DNA of 49,812 nucleotides from an uncultured Salinimicrobium sp. (GTDB lineage Bacteria; Bacteroidota; Bacteroidia; Flavobacteriales; Flavobacteriaceae). Below the pieces are notes generated by a model. That model searched no databases and was not told the origin of the DNA. It worked only from the letters and a program-made list of their open reading frames with translations. Positions 8,639 to 15,681 of the stretch are shown here, one piece after another. Numbering within the stretch: the first letter of the stretch is position 1; each line of letters opens with the position of its first letter. A program made the position numbers and the translations under genes. Where the stretch lies: the NCBI GenBank assembly GCA_946887025.1, contig CAMPJY010000002.1, positions 1-49,812 of the forward strand, written 5' to 3'.

Positions 8639-9094
8639 CTAGTAAACGCGTTCAATCCGTTCTTCGACTCCATTAAAAACAAAAGTCTCTCCCTCCTGTT
8701 TCCCTGAAAGCGCCTTGGCGATGGGGGAACCAACCCCCACAGCGAAGAACTGCCTGTCCTCCACCTCAAATTTTCCTGCCGGTATGGCGATTATGTAGTT
8801 GTTCCCGCTGGTCTCCACCGCACTTCCAAACCCTACCACTCCGGAGGAGGGCGTATTGTCAATAAGAGTTATTGTCTTCTTCAGTTGCCCGTACTGCTCC
8901 AGCTGCCCCGATAGTTTCTCAAATTCCAGGTGCAGCATGGCCCTCCCGGTCTCGTATTTATCGCCCATGGAGCATTTGGTTTCCAGCTTGAGGGCATCCT
9001 CCAGGTCTGCTATTGCCCCCCGGATCCGTTCGATCCGCTCCTCCACATAACTGCGGCAGGCTGCTATTAATTCGCTTTTCTTTTCTGAAATCAT
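8639..9094 (-). CDS. Short GreA/GreB-like transcription factor
   Basis: Gre factors enter the RNA polymerase secondary channel and stimulate cleavage of backtracked RNA. This 151-residue protein has an N-terminal helical hairpin (about 1-75) and a C-terminal FKBP-like Gre domain with VGVGSPIAKALSGKQEGETFVFNG. At the hairpin tip it has CSMGDKYETG (41-50). The acidic pair D45/E48 has the same D-x-x-E spacing as the GDLSEN tip of GreA that coordinates the catalytic magnesium. It differs from typical GreA (about 158 aa) in most of the coiled-coil sequence. I recall such proteins being labelled 3-oxoacyl-ACP synthase in databases, for which no evidence is visible here. It lies 36 bp downstream of the FAD oxidoreductase and is probably cotranscribed. 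Confidence 0.75.
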   Translation of the reverse strand: MISEKKSELIAACRSYVEERIERIRGAIADLEDALKLETKCSMGDKYETGRAMLHLEFEKLSGQLEQYGQLKKTITLIDNTPSSGVVGFGSAVETSGNNYIIAIPAGKFEVEDRQFFAVGVGSPIAKALSGKQEGETFVFNGVEERIERVY

Positions 9095-9130
9095 ACTGTA
9101 TTTTCCTTCCTCTAAGATATGGAAAAGCCA

Positions 9131-10243
9131 TTAAAGAAGCTCCGCGAGCTCCGTGCCCACCAGACTTCCAATAGCCACCCCCATCCCGCCAAGGCGCACC
9201 CCGCAAAATACATTGTCGGAGAGCTGCTTCACCACCGGTTTCTTCTGAGTCCCCACGCCCATGATCCCGCTCCAGCGGTGGGCGATTTTCACCTCCTGCT
9301 CCGGCAGGATCACCTGCTGCAGCAGCGTCTCCAGCCTGTTCTGGATCAGCTCCGTCAGTTCGAGCTGTGTTGTTTCCTCAGTCTCTATATCAAGATTCCT
9401 GCCGCCTCCCAGAAGGATGCGGTTGTCGATATTCCTGAAATAATAAAAACCTTCCTCCAGATGAAAAGTCCCCTTCAGCTGCAGGCCCTCAATGGGTTCT
9501 GTTATCAATACCTGCGCCCTGGCGGGTTTTACTTCTGAAATACCCAGCTGAAAGGCAAACCCGTTGGTGGTGATCAGAAGCTTTCCTGTCTCCAGTTCAA
9601 ACTGGTCCGTCTGAACGTTCACCTTTCCGTTTGCTTCTGAGAAATTTTCCACGGTAATATTGTTAAGTATCCGCACTCCGAGGGAACGTACTTTCTGAAG
9701 AAGCGCGTACATCATTCGGCCCGTGTGCAGCTGCCCCTCAAAAGGGGTGTAAAAACATTGGTTGTTCACCCCCTTGAACCCAAAACTATTTTCCTGAACC
9801 TTAAAAGTTTCTTCACCAAAGACCGGCATCAATAAGCTGTTGATTCGCTCCTGCCCCTGAAGACATTGTTCCAGCAGGGCCTCCTCCCCTTCTGCAAAAA
9901 GCTCGGTCCCGCCCCATTGCTGATAACCTATCGCCTCGTCCCCCAGATTCTTCCGGAGCAATTCCAGGCCTTTTAAACGCTTTTTCACCAGTTCCAGCAC
10001 CTCGTCCTCGCTGTGGGTGTTCAGGTCTGCCAGAAGCTCTGAGATGCTCCCGAAAGTGGCAAATCCCGCGTTTTTGGTGCTGGCGCCATTGGGCAGGAAT
10101 CCCCTCTCCAGGATCAGGACCTTCGCTGCAGGGAATTTTTCCTTAAGGCGAAGGGCACAGTTCAGCCCCACAATCCCGCTACCGATGATGGTGAAGTCAA
10201 TCTTATTGAGCCAGGTGTCGTATTCCCAGTAGGAAAGGTTCAT
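9131..10243 (-). CDS. FAD-dependent amine/D-amino-acid oxidase-like protein (DAO family)
   Basis: Flavoenzyme of the glycine/D-amino-acid oxidase superfamily, predicted to oxidise a secondary or primary amine; substrate unknown. The 370-residue protein starts with a short leader and then the FAD-binding IIGSGIVGLNCA (19-30; G21, G23, G26) and ILERG, which contacts the adenosine ribose. STKNAGFATFG is the active-site-side motif of DAO proteins. The C-terminal half has RILLGGGRNLD and a final GVRLGGMGVAIGS that closes the FAD site. No signal peptide is seen. It is the first gene of a leftward pair with the Gre-like factor. The ATG sits about 25 bp from a -7 element, supporting this start. Confidence 0.85.
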   Translation of the reverse strand: MNLSYWEYDTWLNKIDFTIIGSGIVGLNCALRLKEKFPAAKVLILERGFLPNGASTKNAGFATFGSISELLADLNTHSEDEVLELVKKRLKGLELLRKNLGDEAIGYQQWGGTELFAEGEEALLEQCLQGQERINSLLMPVFGEETFKVQENSFGFKGVNNQCFYTPFEGQLHTGRMMYALLQKVRSLGVRILNNITVENFSEANGKVNVQTDQFELETGKLLITTNGFAFQLGISEVKPARAQVLITEPIEGLQLKGTFHLEEGFYYFRNIDNRILLGGGRNLDIETEETTQLELTELIQNRLETLLQQVILPEQEVKIAHRWSGIMGVGTQKKPVVKQLSDNVFCGVRLGGMGVAIGSLVGTELAELL

Positions 10244-10267
10244 GCATTGTTATTTAAAGTTACTTTT

Positions 10268-10275
10268 CAAAGTTA
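10268..10275 (-). promoter_or_regulatory. Candidate -7 element for the FAD oxidoreductase/Gre-like pair
   Basis: On the minus strand this reads TAACTTTG, an exact TAnnTTTG match 24 bp upstream of the ATG. No TTG is found at -33. Confidence 0.4.
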
Positions 10276-10296
10276 GAAAGTTTTACTTTAAATTAT

Positions 10297-10315
10297 ATTC
10301 GTGGATTCGTGGCTA
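10297..10315. repeat. ATTCGTGG direct repeat
   Basis: ATTCGTGG occurs twice back to back followed by CTA in the divergent spacer before plsC. The word resembles short dispersed intergenic repeats known in Bacteroidota genomes; only this copy is in the window. Confidence 0.45.
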
Positions 10316-10372
10316 TTTTTTGTACACCAGCAAATAAAATAGGAAATTGCGTCACGGTTCAAGGCCTTTCCA

Positions 10373-11116
10373 ATGAAAACACTAAAGAAACTACTCGCTT
10401 ACCCGCTCTCTGTCGTTTTTTATTTCTTCTTTTTCCTCACCCTGCTGGTGTTTCACCCGATCCAGTGGATCTCCCTCAAACTTGGCGGTTATGCTGCCCA
10501 TAAAAAAAGCGTGGATATCTTCAATTTCTTCCTGCTGCGATGCCTGAACCTGCTTGGAACGAACTTTACTTTTGAAAACCCACAGGACCTCCCCGGTGAC
10601 AGGTCCTGTATTTTTGTGGCAAATCATCAGGGGACATACGATATCCCCCCAATCATCTGGCATCTGCGAAAGCATCATCCGAAATTTGTCAGCAAAAAGG
10701 AGCTGGGCAAGGGAATTCCCAGCATCTCCTTCAACCTGAAGCACGGCGGGTCCATCCTCATCGACCGAAAGAACCCGAGGCAGGCCATCAGTGAAATCGT
10801 GAAATTTGCAGATTATCTCAATGAACATAAACGCTCGGCCGTCATCTTTCCTGAAGGGACCCGAAGTCGTACGGGGGCTCCCAAAAAGTTTCAGACGCAG
10901 GGCCTACAGATGCTGATAAAGAAGATGCCCGACGCCCTGGTGGTCCCCATTACCATCAACAATTCCTGGAAACTCTTCCGCTATGGCCATTTTCCATTGG
11001 GAATAGGCGCCCAATTACATTTTAAAGTCCACGAGCCCATCCCTGCAAATTCAGATGATCCCGCAAGCATAGCGGCCCACGTGGAACGCATCATCACGGC
11101 TGATATTTTTTCTTAA
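10373..11116 (+). CDS. plsC: 1-acyl-sn-glycerol-3-phosphate acyltransferase (PlsC family)
   Basis: Transfers an acyl chain to lysophosphatidic acid to form phosphatidic acid, the membrane phospholipid precursor. The 247-residue protein begins with a hydrophobic membrane segment (about 9-33). It then shows the four acyltransferase blocks: NHQGTYD (H85-x4-D90), the KHGGSILIDRKN block II region, FPEGTRSR (block III) and VVPITINNS (block IV). Length is typical. The HD-domain gene follows after 12 bp, so the two are probably one transcript. The ATG is preceded by a spacer with the ATTCGTGG repeat. Confidence 0.93.
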   Translation: MKTLKKLLAYPLSVVFYFFFFLTLLVFHPIQWISLKLGGYAAHKKSVDIFNFFLLRCLNLLGTNFTFENPQDLPGDRSCIFVANHQGTYDIPPIIWHLRKHHPKFVSKKELGKGIPSISFNLKHGGSILIDRKNPRQAISEIVKFADYLNEHKRSAVIFPEGTRSRTGAPKKFQTQGLQMLIKKMPDALVVPITINNSWKLFRYGHFPLGIGAQLHFKVHEPIPANSDDPASIAAHVERIITADIFS

Positions 11117-11128
11117 TCCATTCCCCGC

Positions 11129-11782
11129 ATGAACAAGGAGAGCATTATTGAAAATACCATTGCCTTTGTCAAACAAACACTTTCAGATGCTGAAGGCGGG
11201 CATGACTGGTTTCATATCGAAAGGGTTTATAATACTGCCCGCCACATCGCCTCCTCCGAACGGGCGGATGCTTTTGTGGTAGCGCTGGGGGCGCTGCTCC
11301 ACGATATAGCAGATTCCAAGTTCCATGAGGGGAATGAAGAAGTGGGACCCCGGATTGCAGCGGAATTTCTTCAGGAACAGGAGGTCGGGCCGGAGGTGAT
11401 AGATCATGTGGTGAAGATCATCGAGAATATTTCCTTCAAGGGAGGGAATATCGCAAGGGATTTCCATTCCACGGAACTGGACATAGTACAGGATGCCGAC
11501 CGACTGGATGCCCTCGGGGCCATCGGGATTGCCAGGACTTTTAACTACGGGGGATTCAAAGGCAGAGCCCTTTATGATCCAGCCATCCCGCCAAACCTTT
11601 GCATGAGCAAAGAGGAATACAAGGCTTCCACCGCCCCTACCATCAACCATTTCTACGAAAAACTGCTGCTGCTGAAGGACCGGATGAATACTGATACCGG
11701 AAGAAAAATGGCAGAGGAGAGACACCTGTTCATGGAAAAGTTCCTTGAGCAGTTCTATGCGGAGTGGAAGGGAAAATCCTGA
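11129..11782 (+). CDS. HD-domain metal-dependent phosphohydrolase
   Basis: A 217-residue cytoplasmic HD-superfamily protein resembling E. coli YedJ. Metal-binding residues are visible: H25/H29 in GGHDWFHIERV, the HD pair H58-D59 in GALLHDIADSKF, and D in VQDADRLDALGAIGIART, which is typical of this subgroup. Such enzymes hydrolyse phosphate mono- or diesters or nucleotides; the substrate cannot be told from sequence. A C-terminal region with THFY-like INHFYEKLLLLKDRMNT closes the fold. It lies 12 bp after plsC and is probably cotranscribed, which does not by itself imply a lipid role. Confidence 0.9.
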   Translation: MNKESIIENTIAFVKQTLSDAEGGHDWFHIERVYNTARHIASSERADAFVVALGALLHDIADSKFHEGNEEVGPRIAAEFLQEQEVGPEVIDHVVKIIENISFKGGNIARDFHSTELDIVQDADRLDALGAIGIARTFNYGGFKGRALYDPAIPPNLCMSKEEYKASTAPTINHFYEKLLLLKDRMNTDTGRKMAEERHLFMEKFLEQFYAEWKGKS

Positions 11783-11829
11783 AATCCATTATTACCGACA
11801 GATAATTTTTGAGAAAAAGTCCCGAAAAG

Positions 11830-11859
11830 TTGGTCATATAAATTATATTACTACATTTG
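11830..11859 (+). promoter_or_regulatory. Promoter of blaI-M56 operon (TTG-N19-TACATTTG)
   Basis: TTG at 11830-11832 and TACATTTG at 11852-11859 are separated by 19 bp, matching the Bacteroidota sigma-A consensus. The -7 element lies wholly inside the BlaI-type operator, so a bound repressor would block RNA polymerase directly. Confidence 0.75.
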
Positions 11860-11865
11860 TAGTAA
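11848..11865. promoter_or_regulatory. BlaI/MecI-type operator
   Basis: TTACTACA-TT-TGTAGTAA is a perfect palindrome with 8-bp arms. The core TACTACA..TGTAGTA is nearly the same as the operators recognised by staphylococcal BlaI/MecI (TACA..TGTA core). It sits 19 bp upstream of a BlaI-family gene and over its promoter, which supports autoregulation. Confidence 0.85.
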
Positions 11866-11884
11866 CAAGACTATAATTGTGGAT

Positions 11885-12259
11885 ATGACGAACCTTACCA
11901 AAAATGAACTGCAGATCATGAAATACCTCTGGAAGATTGAGAAGGGTTTCATGAAGGACATTGTAGAGGAATTCCCCGAACCAAAACCTGCCTATACCAC
12001 CATATCTACGCTGGTGGGGCGTATGGTCGACAAAAAATATATAGGTTTCCATAAACTGGGAAGGGACAAAGAATATTATCCCAAACTACAGAAAAACGCC
12101 TATTTCTCCGCTCAGGTCAAGGATATGGTCGCCCAGTTCTTCAATAATTCCGCTTCCCAGTTTGCCTCCTTCTTTGCAAAGGACGCCGACTTCAGTATGA
12201 AAGAGCTGGAGGAACTGCAGGAACTCGTCCAGAAAAAGATCTCCCAAAAGAAAAAGTAA
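11885..12259 (+). CDS. BlaI/MecI-family transcriptional repressor
   Basis: Winged-helix repressor of about 124 residues. The N-terminal DNA-binding domain starts with LTKNELQIMKYLWKIEKGFMKDIVEEFP and continues through PAYTTISTLVGRMVDKKYIGFHKLGR, the recognition helix and wing of the family. The C-terminal dimerisation helices (VKDMVAQFFNNSASQFASFFAKD onward) contain the region where BlaR1-type proteases cut family members. A GTG at 11879 is also in frame, but the ATG at 11885 gives the usual family N-terminus. The stop overlaps the ATG of the M56 gene by one base, so the pair is translationally coupled. Expected role: represses the operon from the palindrome above until inactivated by the partner. 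Confidence 0.93.
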   Translation: MTNLTKNELQIMKYLWKIEKGFMKDIVEEFPEPKPAYTTISTLVGRMVDKKYIGFHKLGRDKEYYPKLQKNAYFSAQVKDMVAQFFNNSASQFASFFAKDADFSMKELEELQELVQKKISQKKK

Positions 12260-13689
12260 TGCTGAATTATATCATCTATTCCATCGCCGGCCTTGGAATA
12301 GCATTCCTCCTGTACCAGCTGCTCCTGAAAACGGAAAAAAGCCTGCACTTTAACCGCTTTTACCTGCTGGGCGCCCTCGTGCTATGCCTGATCTCTCCCC
12401 TGCTGGAATTAAATATTGGTTTCCCGGGAGGGGTAGCCGCCAAACCAGACTTTGACCAGATATTAAGGGGAGGTGGGGAAATTATTGAAGAAGACATCTC
12501 CATCAGTCACCTCGAAACCCTCGAAAATAATAATCCCCTGATTCCCCGCATCCTGTTAATCACCTACCTAATGATAGTTACCATTCTAGTCTTCAGGTAT
12601 TTGAGGAATCTTCGTCAGCTATATGTATTGATAAAAGGGAATCCTCCTCTGAAAATAGGAAGATTAAAAGTGATCCCTGTGGGAACTGCCAAAAACCCTT
12701 TCATCTTTTTTAATTACTTGTTCCTCAATGAAAAAGATCTTGAGAATAAAACCTACCTCAGCTCGGTCCTTACCCACGAAACCGCCCATAGTGCCCAATT
12801 TCATTCCATAGACATCCTGTTGCTGGAACTTCTCAGCTGTTTCTTCTGGTGGAACCCTTTTCTGCGCCCCATGAAAAAAGCAGTGCTGGCAAACCACGAA
12901 TATCTTGCAGATGCAGCCGTTATCAAAGCGGGAATCGGGGTGGAGGAATACTCCCGGCAGCTCATACAAACCGGAAACAAAAACCATAATCTTGGATTGA
13001 GCAGTGGATTCAGCTTTATCCAGACTAAAAACCGTTTACATATGTTACACGCCACCAACTCCCAAAAAGCGTTGAGAGCCGCTAAAATCCTTTCCGTATT
13101 GACCCTGTTCTCCCTTGTGTTCGCATTCAGTTCCTTCACCAGCCATAACAATCGCCCTTTCAGAGTGGTAATCGATGCAGGGCATGGCGGGAACGATCCG
13201 GGTAGCCTGAATGAAAAGCAGATAAACCTGCAGGTCGCCCTGGCATTGGAAGCATTGAGCAAAGTTCAGGAAATCGAAATCATACTCCTGAGGGATTCGG
13301 ATATTTTCTATACCCTCAAAGAAAGAAACGAATTCATCAAAGCCCAGAATGCCGACCTGATGCTCAGCCTTCATTGTAATTATGTTGCTGACAAACCTGA
13401 AGTCCATGGAATGGAGGCCTTTATCAGCGAACAAAGCGAAGATTATGAGCAGGCCTATCAATACAGCAGGATTCTGCTGGCAGAACAATTCGGAAGCGGG
13501 ACGGACAAGGCAGATATTAAAACCGCCAATTTTCTCCTCCTTCGGGACAGCAAGATTCCGGCCATCACCCTGCATTTGGGATATCTGAGCAATCCCCAGG
13601 ATCGCGCCAATCTCCAGGACCCGGAATATCAGAAAAGGCTTGCAGCCAATCTCTACGAAGCCCTGTTGGAGATAAGGGAGCTTAAATAG
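12259..13689 (+). CDS. M56 (BlaR1-like) membrane metallopeptidase fused to amidase_3 domain
   Basis: 476 residues in two modules. The N-terminal module has membrane segments at about 4-23, 33-50 and 93-112, then a gluzincin site HETAH (H173, E174, H177) with NHEYLADA downstream supplying the third metal ligand. This is the M56 domain that in BlaR1 cleaves the BlaI repressor in the cytoplasm. A fourth membrane segment (about 274-293) leads to an outward-facing C-terminal domain (about 298-476) that matches N-acetylmuramoyl-L-alanine amidase (amidase_3): DAGHGGNDPG (H309), E319 in NEKQINLQ and H372 in SLHCN are the three zinc ligands. The usual catalytic Glu in the LVELGFLSN-type motif is His (H439 in LHLGYLSN). 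The domain sits where BlaR1 has its beta-lactam sensor, so a muropeptide-binding sensor role is inferred. Residual amidase activity is not excluded. Confidence 0.9.
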   Translation: MLNYIIYSIAGLGIAFLLYQLLLKTEKSLHFNRFYLLGALVLCLISPLLELNIGFPGGVAAKPDFDQILRGGGEIIEEDISISHLETLENNNPLIPRILLITYLMIVTILVFRYLRNLRQLYVLIKGNPPLKIGRLKVIPVGTAKNPFIFFNYLFLNEKDLENKTYLSSVLTHETAHSAQFHSIDILLLELLSCFFWWNPFLRPMKKAVLANHEYLADAAVIKAGIGVEEYSRQLIQTGNKNHNLGLSSGFSFIQTKNRLHMLHATNSQKALRAAKILSVLTLFSLVFAFSSFTSHNNRPFRVVIDAGHGGNDPGSLNEKQINLQVALALEALSKVQEIEIILLRDSDIFYTLKERNEFIKAQNADLMLSLHCNYVADKPEVHGMEAFISEQSEDYEQAYQYSRILLAEQFGSGTDKADIKTANFLLLRDSKIPAITLHLGYLSNPQDRANLQDPEYQKRLAANLYEALLEIRELK

Positions 13690-13704
13690 TCACGGATCAT
13701 GGCG

Positions 13705-13730
13705 GGACATGCGATAAATCGCATCTCCGC
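13705..13730. repeat. Hairpin repeat, GCGAT/ATCGC family
   Basis: ATGCGAT (13709-13715) and ATCGCAT (13718-13724) form a perfect 7-bp stem with an AA loop, and flanking GCGG/CCGC can extend it with mismatches. It belongs to the same loose family as the hairpins after hemE and hemF. Lying between convergent genes, it may end transcription in both directions, although no T-tract is present. Confidence 0.55.
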
Positions 13731-13736
13731 TTAGGG

Positions 13737-14810
13737 TCAGAACAATTTCAGCTGCCCGTCCTTATACTGCTCGTGCAGCTCGCAATTGAGTCTGGGGCGA
13801 TCGTCGTTCAAGCTATATTTTTTCCTGGCTATCACGATTTGCTGGCGGATCTGTTCTGAAATAGTACCCGCCCCTTTCATCCGTCTCCCAAATTCACTGT
13901 CGTTCAGGCTGCCGCCATGACATTCTGCGATCTGGTGCAGAACCTTTTCGGCCCTGTCAGGCATGGTTTTCCTGATCCAGGTGGAGAACACCTCTGCTAT
14001 TGCGCCGTTCAGACGTACCACGGTATAGCCAACCCCCAGTGCCCCGCGTTCGGCGACTGCCTTTACCAGTGGCAATATCTCGTGACTGTTGATGGAAGGA
14101 ATAATGGGCGCCATCATCACGCTGACCGGAATGCCTTTGGCACTCAATTTTTCCACCGTCTCGAGGCGTTTCTTTATGGAGGCGGTCCGGGGTTCCAGAA
14201 TCCTTCTCGTATTCTCATCCAGGGAAGTAATGGAGAGATTCACCCGAACCAGATTGTCCCGGGCCAGTTCTTCCAGAATATCCAAATCCCTTTGAATAAG
14301 CGCGTTCTTGGTGATGATCCCCACAGGATGCTTATACTTCAGAAACACCTGCAGCAGCTTTCGGGTAATTTCCAGCTTCTTCTCCACTGGCTGGTAACAG
14401 TCCGTATTCCCCGAAAGCACAATGGGGGTGGCTTTCCAGCTCCTGCTTCGCAGTTTCTGCTCCAGCAGCTCCACGGAATTCCGCTTTACGAGTATCTTCT
14501 GTTCAAAATCCAGGCCGGCCCCGTAACCCCAGTATTCGTGGGAATTCCTGGCGTAGCAGTACACACAACCGTGTTCACAGCCCTGATAAGGATTAAGCGA
14601 ATACTCCAGGCCAACATCAGGACTGCTAACCTTGTTGACGATGGTCTTGGGAAAGGTGTCGATAAAGGTCGTACGGGAATCAAAAGCTTCCTCCTCTTCA
14701 AGGGCGCAGTGATTCAGAAAATCGTCCCGCAACTCATATGAATGCAGGGCAAACCTGTTCGCCACCTGGTGCTGGGCACCCCTGCCTTTTATTATACCTC
14801 CGTCCTGCAT
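13737..14810 (-). CDS. PA0069-type radical SAM protein (spore photoproduct lyase-like)
   Basis: Radical SAM protein of the PA0069/Rv2578c group. With the ATG at 14810 it has 357 residues. NPYQGCEHGCVYCYARN carries the CX3CX2C [4Fe-4S] site (C78, C82, C85) that cleaves S-adenosylmethionine. The HEYWGYGAGLDFE segment follows directly and is typical of this group. The remainder forms a TIM-barrel-like core with NTDCYQP and SITSLDENTRRILEPR. No substrate is established to my knowledge for this subgroup; relation to spore photoproduct lyase suggests nucleic-acid chemistry but this is weak. The more upstream start would be TTG and would overlap the promoter. It converges with the M56 gene and stands alone. 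Confidence 0.9.
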   Translation of the reverse strand: MQDGGIIKGRGAQHQVANRFALHSYELRDDFLNHCALEEEEAFDSRTTFIDTFPKTIVNKVSSPDVGLEYSLNPYQGCEHGCVYCYARNSHEYWGYGAGLDFEQKILVKRNSVELLEQKLRSRSWKATPIVLSGNTDCYQPVEKKLEITRKLLQVFLKYKHPVGIITKNALIQRDLDILEELARDNLVRVNLSITSLDENTRRILEPRTASIKKRLETVEKLSAKGIPVSVMMAPIIPSINSHEILPLVKAVAERGALGVGYTVVRLNGAIAEVFSTWIRKTMPDRAEKVLHQIAECHGGSLNDSEFGRRMKGAGTISEQIRQQIVIARKKYSLNDDRPRLNCELHEQYKDGQLKLF

Positions 14811-14816
14811 AAGAGG

Positions 14817-14845
14817 CAAATATAGGAATAATTCCTAAATCGCAA
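14817..14845 (-). promoter_or_regulatory. Promoter of the PA0069-type gene (TTG-N18-TATATTTG)
   Basis: On the minus strand TTG (14845-14843) and TATATTTG (14824-14817) are 18 bp apart, an excellent consensus match. The -7 element ends only 6 bp from the ATG at 14810, so the mRNA would be leaderless or nearly so. Confidence 0.65.
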
Positions 14846-14892
14846 GGAGTGTATATTGGTAAATTTCCAATAAGGAAAGAAAATAAAAAACT

Positions 14893-15675
14893 TTATTTCC
14901 CTGGAAAATCTGCCTTTTTCTTGTTCAGGAACGCCTGGGTGCCCACCTTGAAATCCTCGGTGCCAAAGGAATTCCCGAATTCCTCGATCTCCACCTCGAA
15001 CCCGTTGACCCCGTGTTCGTAATTCGCATTCACCGCCTTAATGGCTGCAGAAACAGCCACCAGGGAATTCTTCATTATCTTTCCCGCAAGCTCATTCGCA
15101 AAGGGCAACAATTCCTCGGAAGAAGTTACATGGTTCACCAGATTGTACTGCAGCGCCTGGTTGGCGTCCACCATGCCTGCGGTCATGATCATTTCCATGG
15201 CGCGCCCCTTGCCAACGATCTGCGGCAAGCGCTGGGTGCCTCCATATCCCGGGATCACTCCCAGCGATACTTCTGGAAGACCCATTTTGGCATTCTCACT
15301 GGCTACCCTGAAATGGGCTGCCATGGCGAGTTCCAGTCCGCCACCCAGCGCAAACCCATTGATGGCTGCAATTACTGGTTTAGAGAAATTGCTGATGAAA
15401 TCAAAAAGCAGCCGATGCCCATCCGCGGAAAGCTGTTTTCCCTCTTCTACGGAAAAATCTGCGAATTCCCTGATATCGGCACCCGCCACGAAGGCTTTCT
15501 CCCCGCTCCCGGTAAGGATGATGACCTTCACTTCCTCGTCGATCTCGGCAGCGCTGAAAGCCTCATGCAGCTCCTGTATGGTCGCCTTGTTCAAGGCATT
15601 GAGTTTACTGGGCCTGTTGATGGTAAGGGTGGCAATCCCGCCCCTGTTTTCAAATACTATGTTCTCGAAATTCAT
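14893..15675 (-). CDS. Enoyl-CoA hydratase/isomerase family protein (crotonase)
   Basis: Adds water to trans-2-enoyl-CoA, most likely in beta-oxidation or amino-acid catabolism. The 260-residue protein has the oxyanion-hole segments VAGADIREF (63-71) and GFALGGG (107-113). Both catalytic glutamates of the rat mitochondrial hydratase are present: E115 in GGGLELA and E135 in GLPEVSLGVIPGYGGTQRL. That pair favours true hydratase activity over isomerase-only relatives. It starts 6 bp after the stop of the histidine kinase gene, an odd pairing that implies cotranscription. No other beta-oxidation genes lie nearby. Confidence 0.92.
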   Translation of the reverse strand: MNFENIVFENRGGIATLTINRPSKLNALNKATIQELHEAFSAAEIDEEVKVIILTGSGEKAFVAGADIREFADFSVEEGKQLSADGHRLLFDFISNFSKPVIAAINGFALGGGLELAMAAHFRVASENAKMGLPEVSLGVIPGYGGTQRLPQIVGKGRAMEMIMTAGMVDANQALQYNLVNHVTSSEELLPFANELAGKIMKNSLVAVSAAIKAVNANYEHGVNGFEVEIEEFGNSFGTEDFKVGTQAFLNKKKADFPGK

Positions 15676-15681
15676 GGCTCG

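Noticed and set aside
13917..14741. 274-codon plus-strand ORF opposite the radical SAM gene
   Set aside because: Antisense to intact CX3CX2C radical SAM gene; no independent support.
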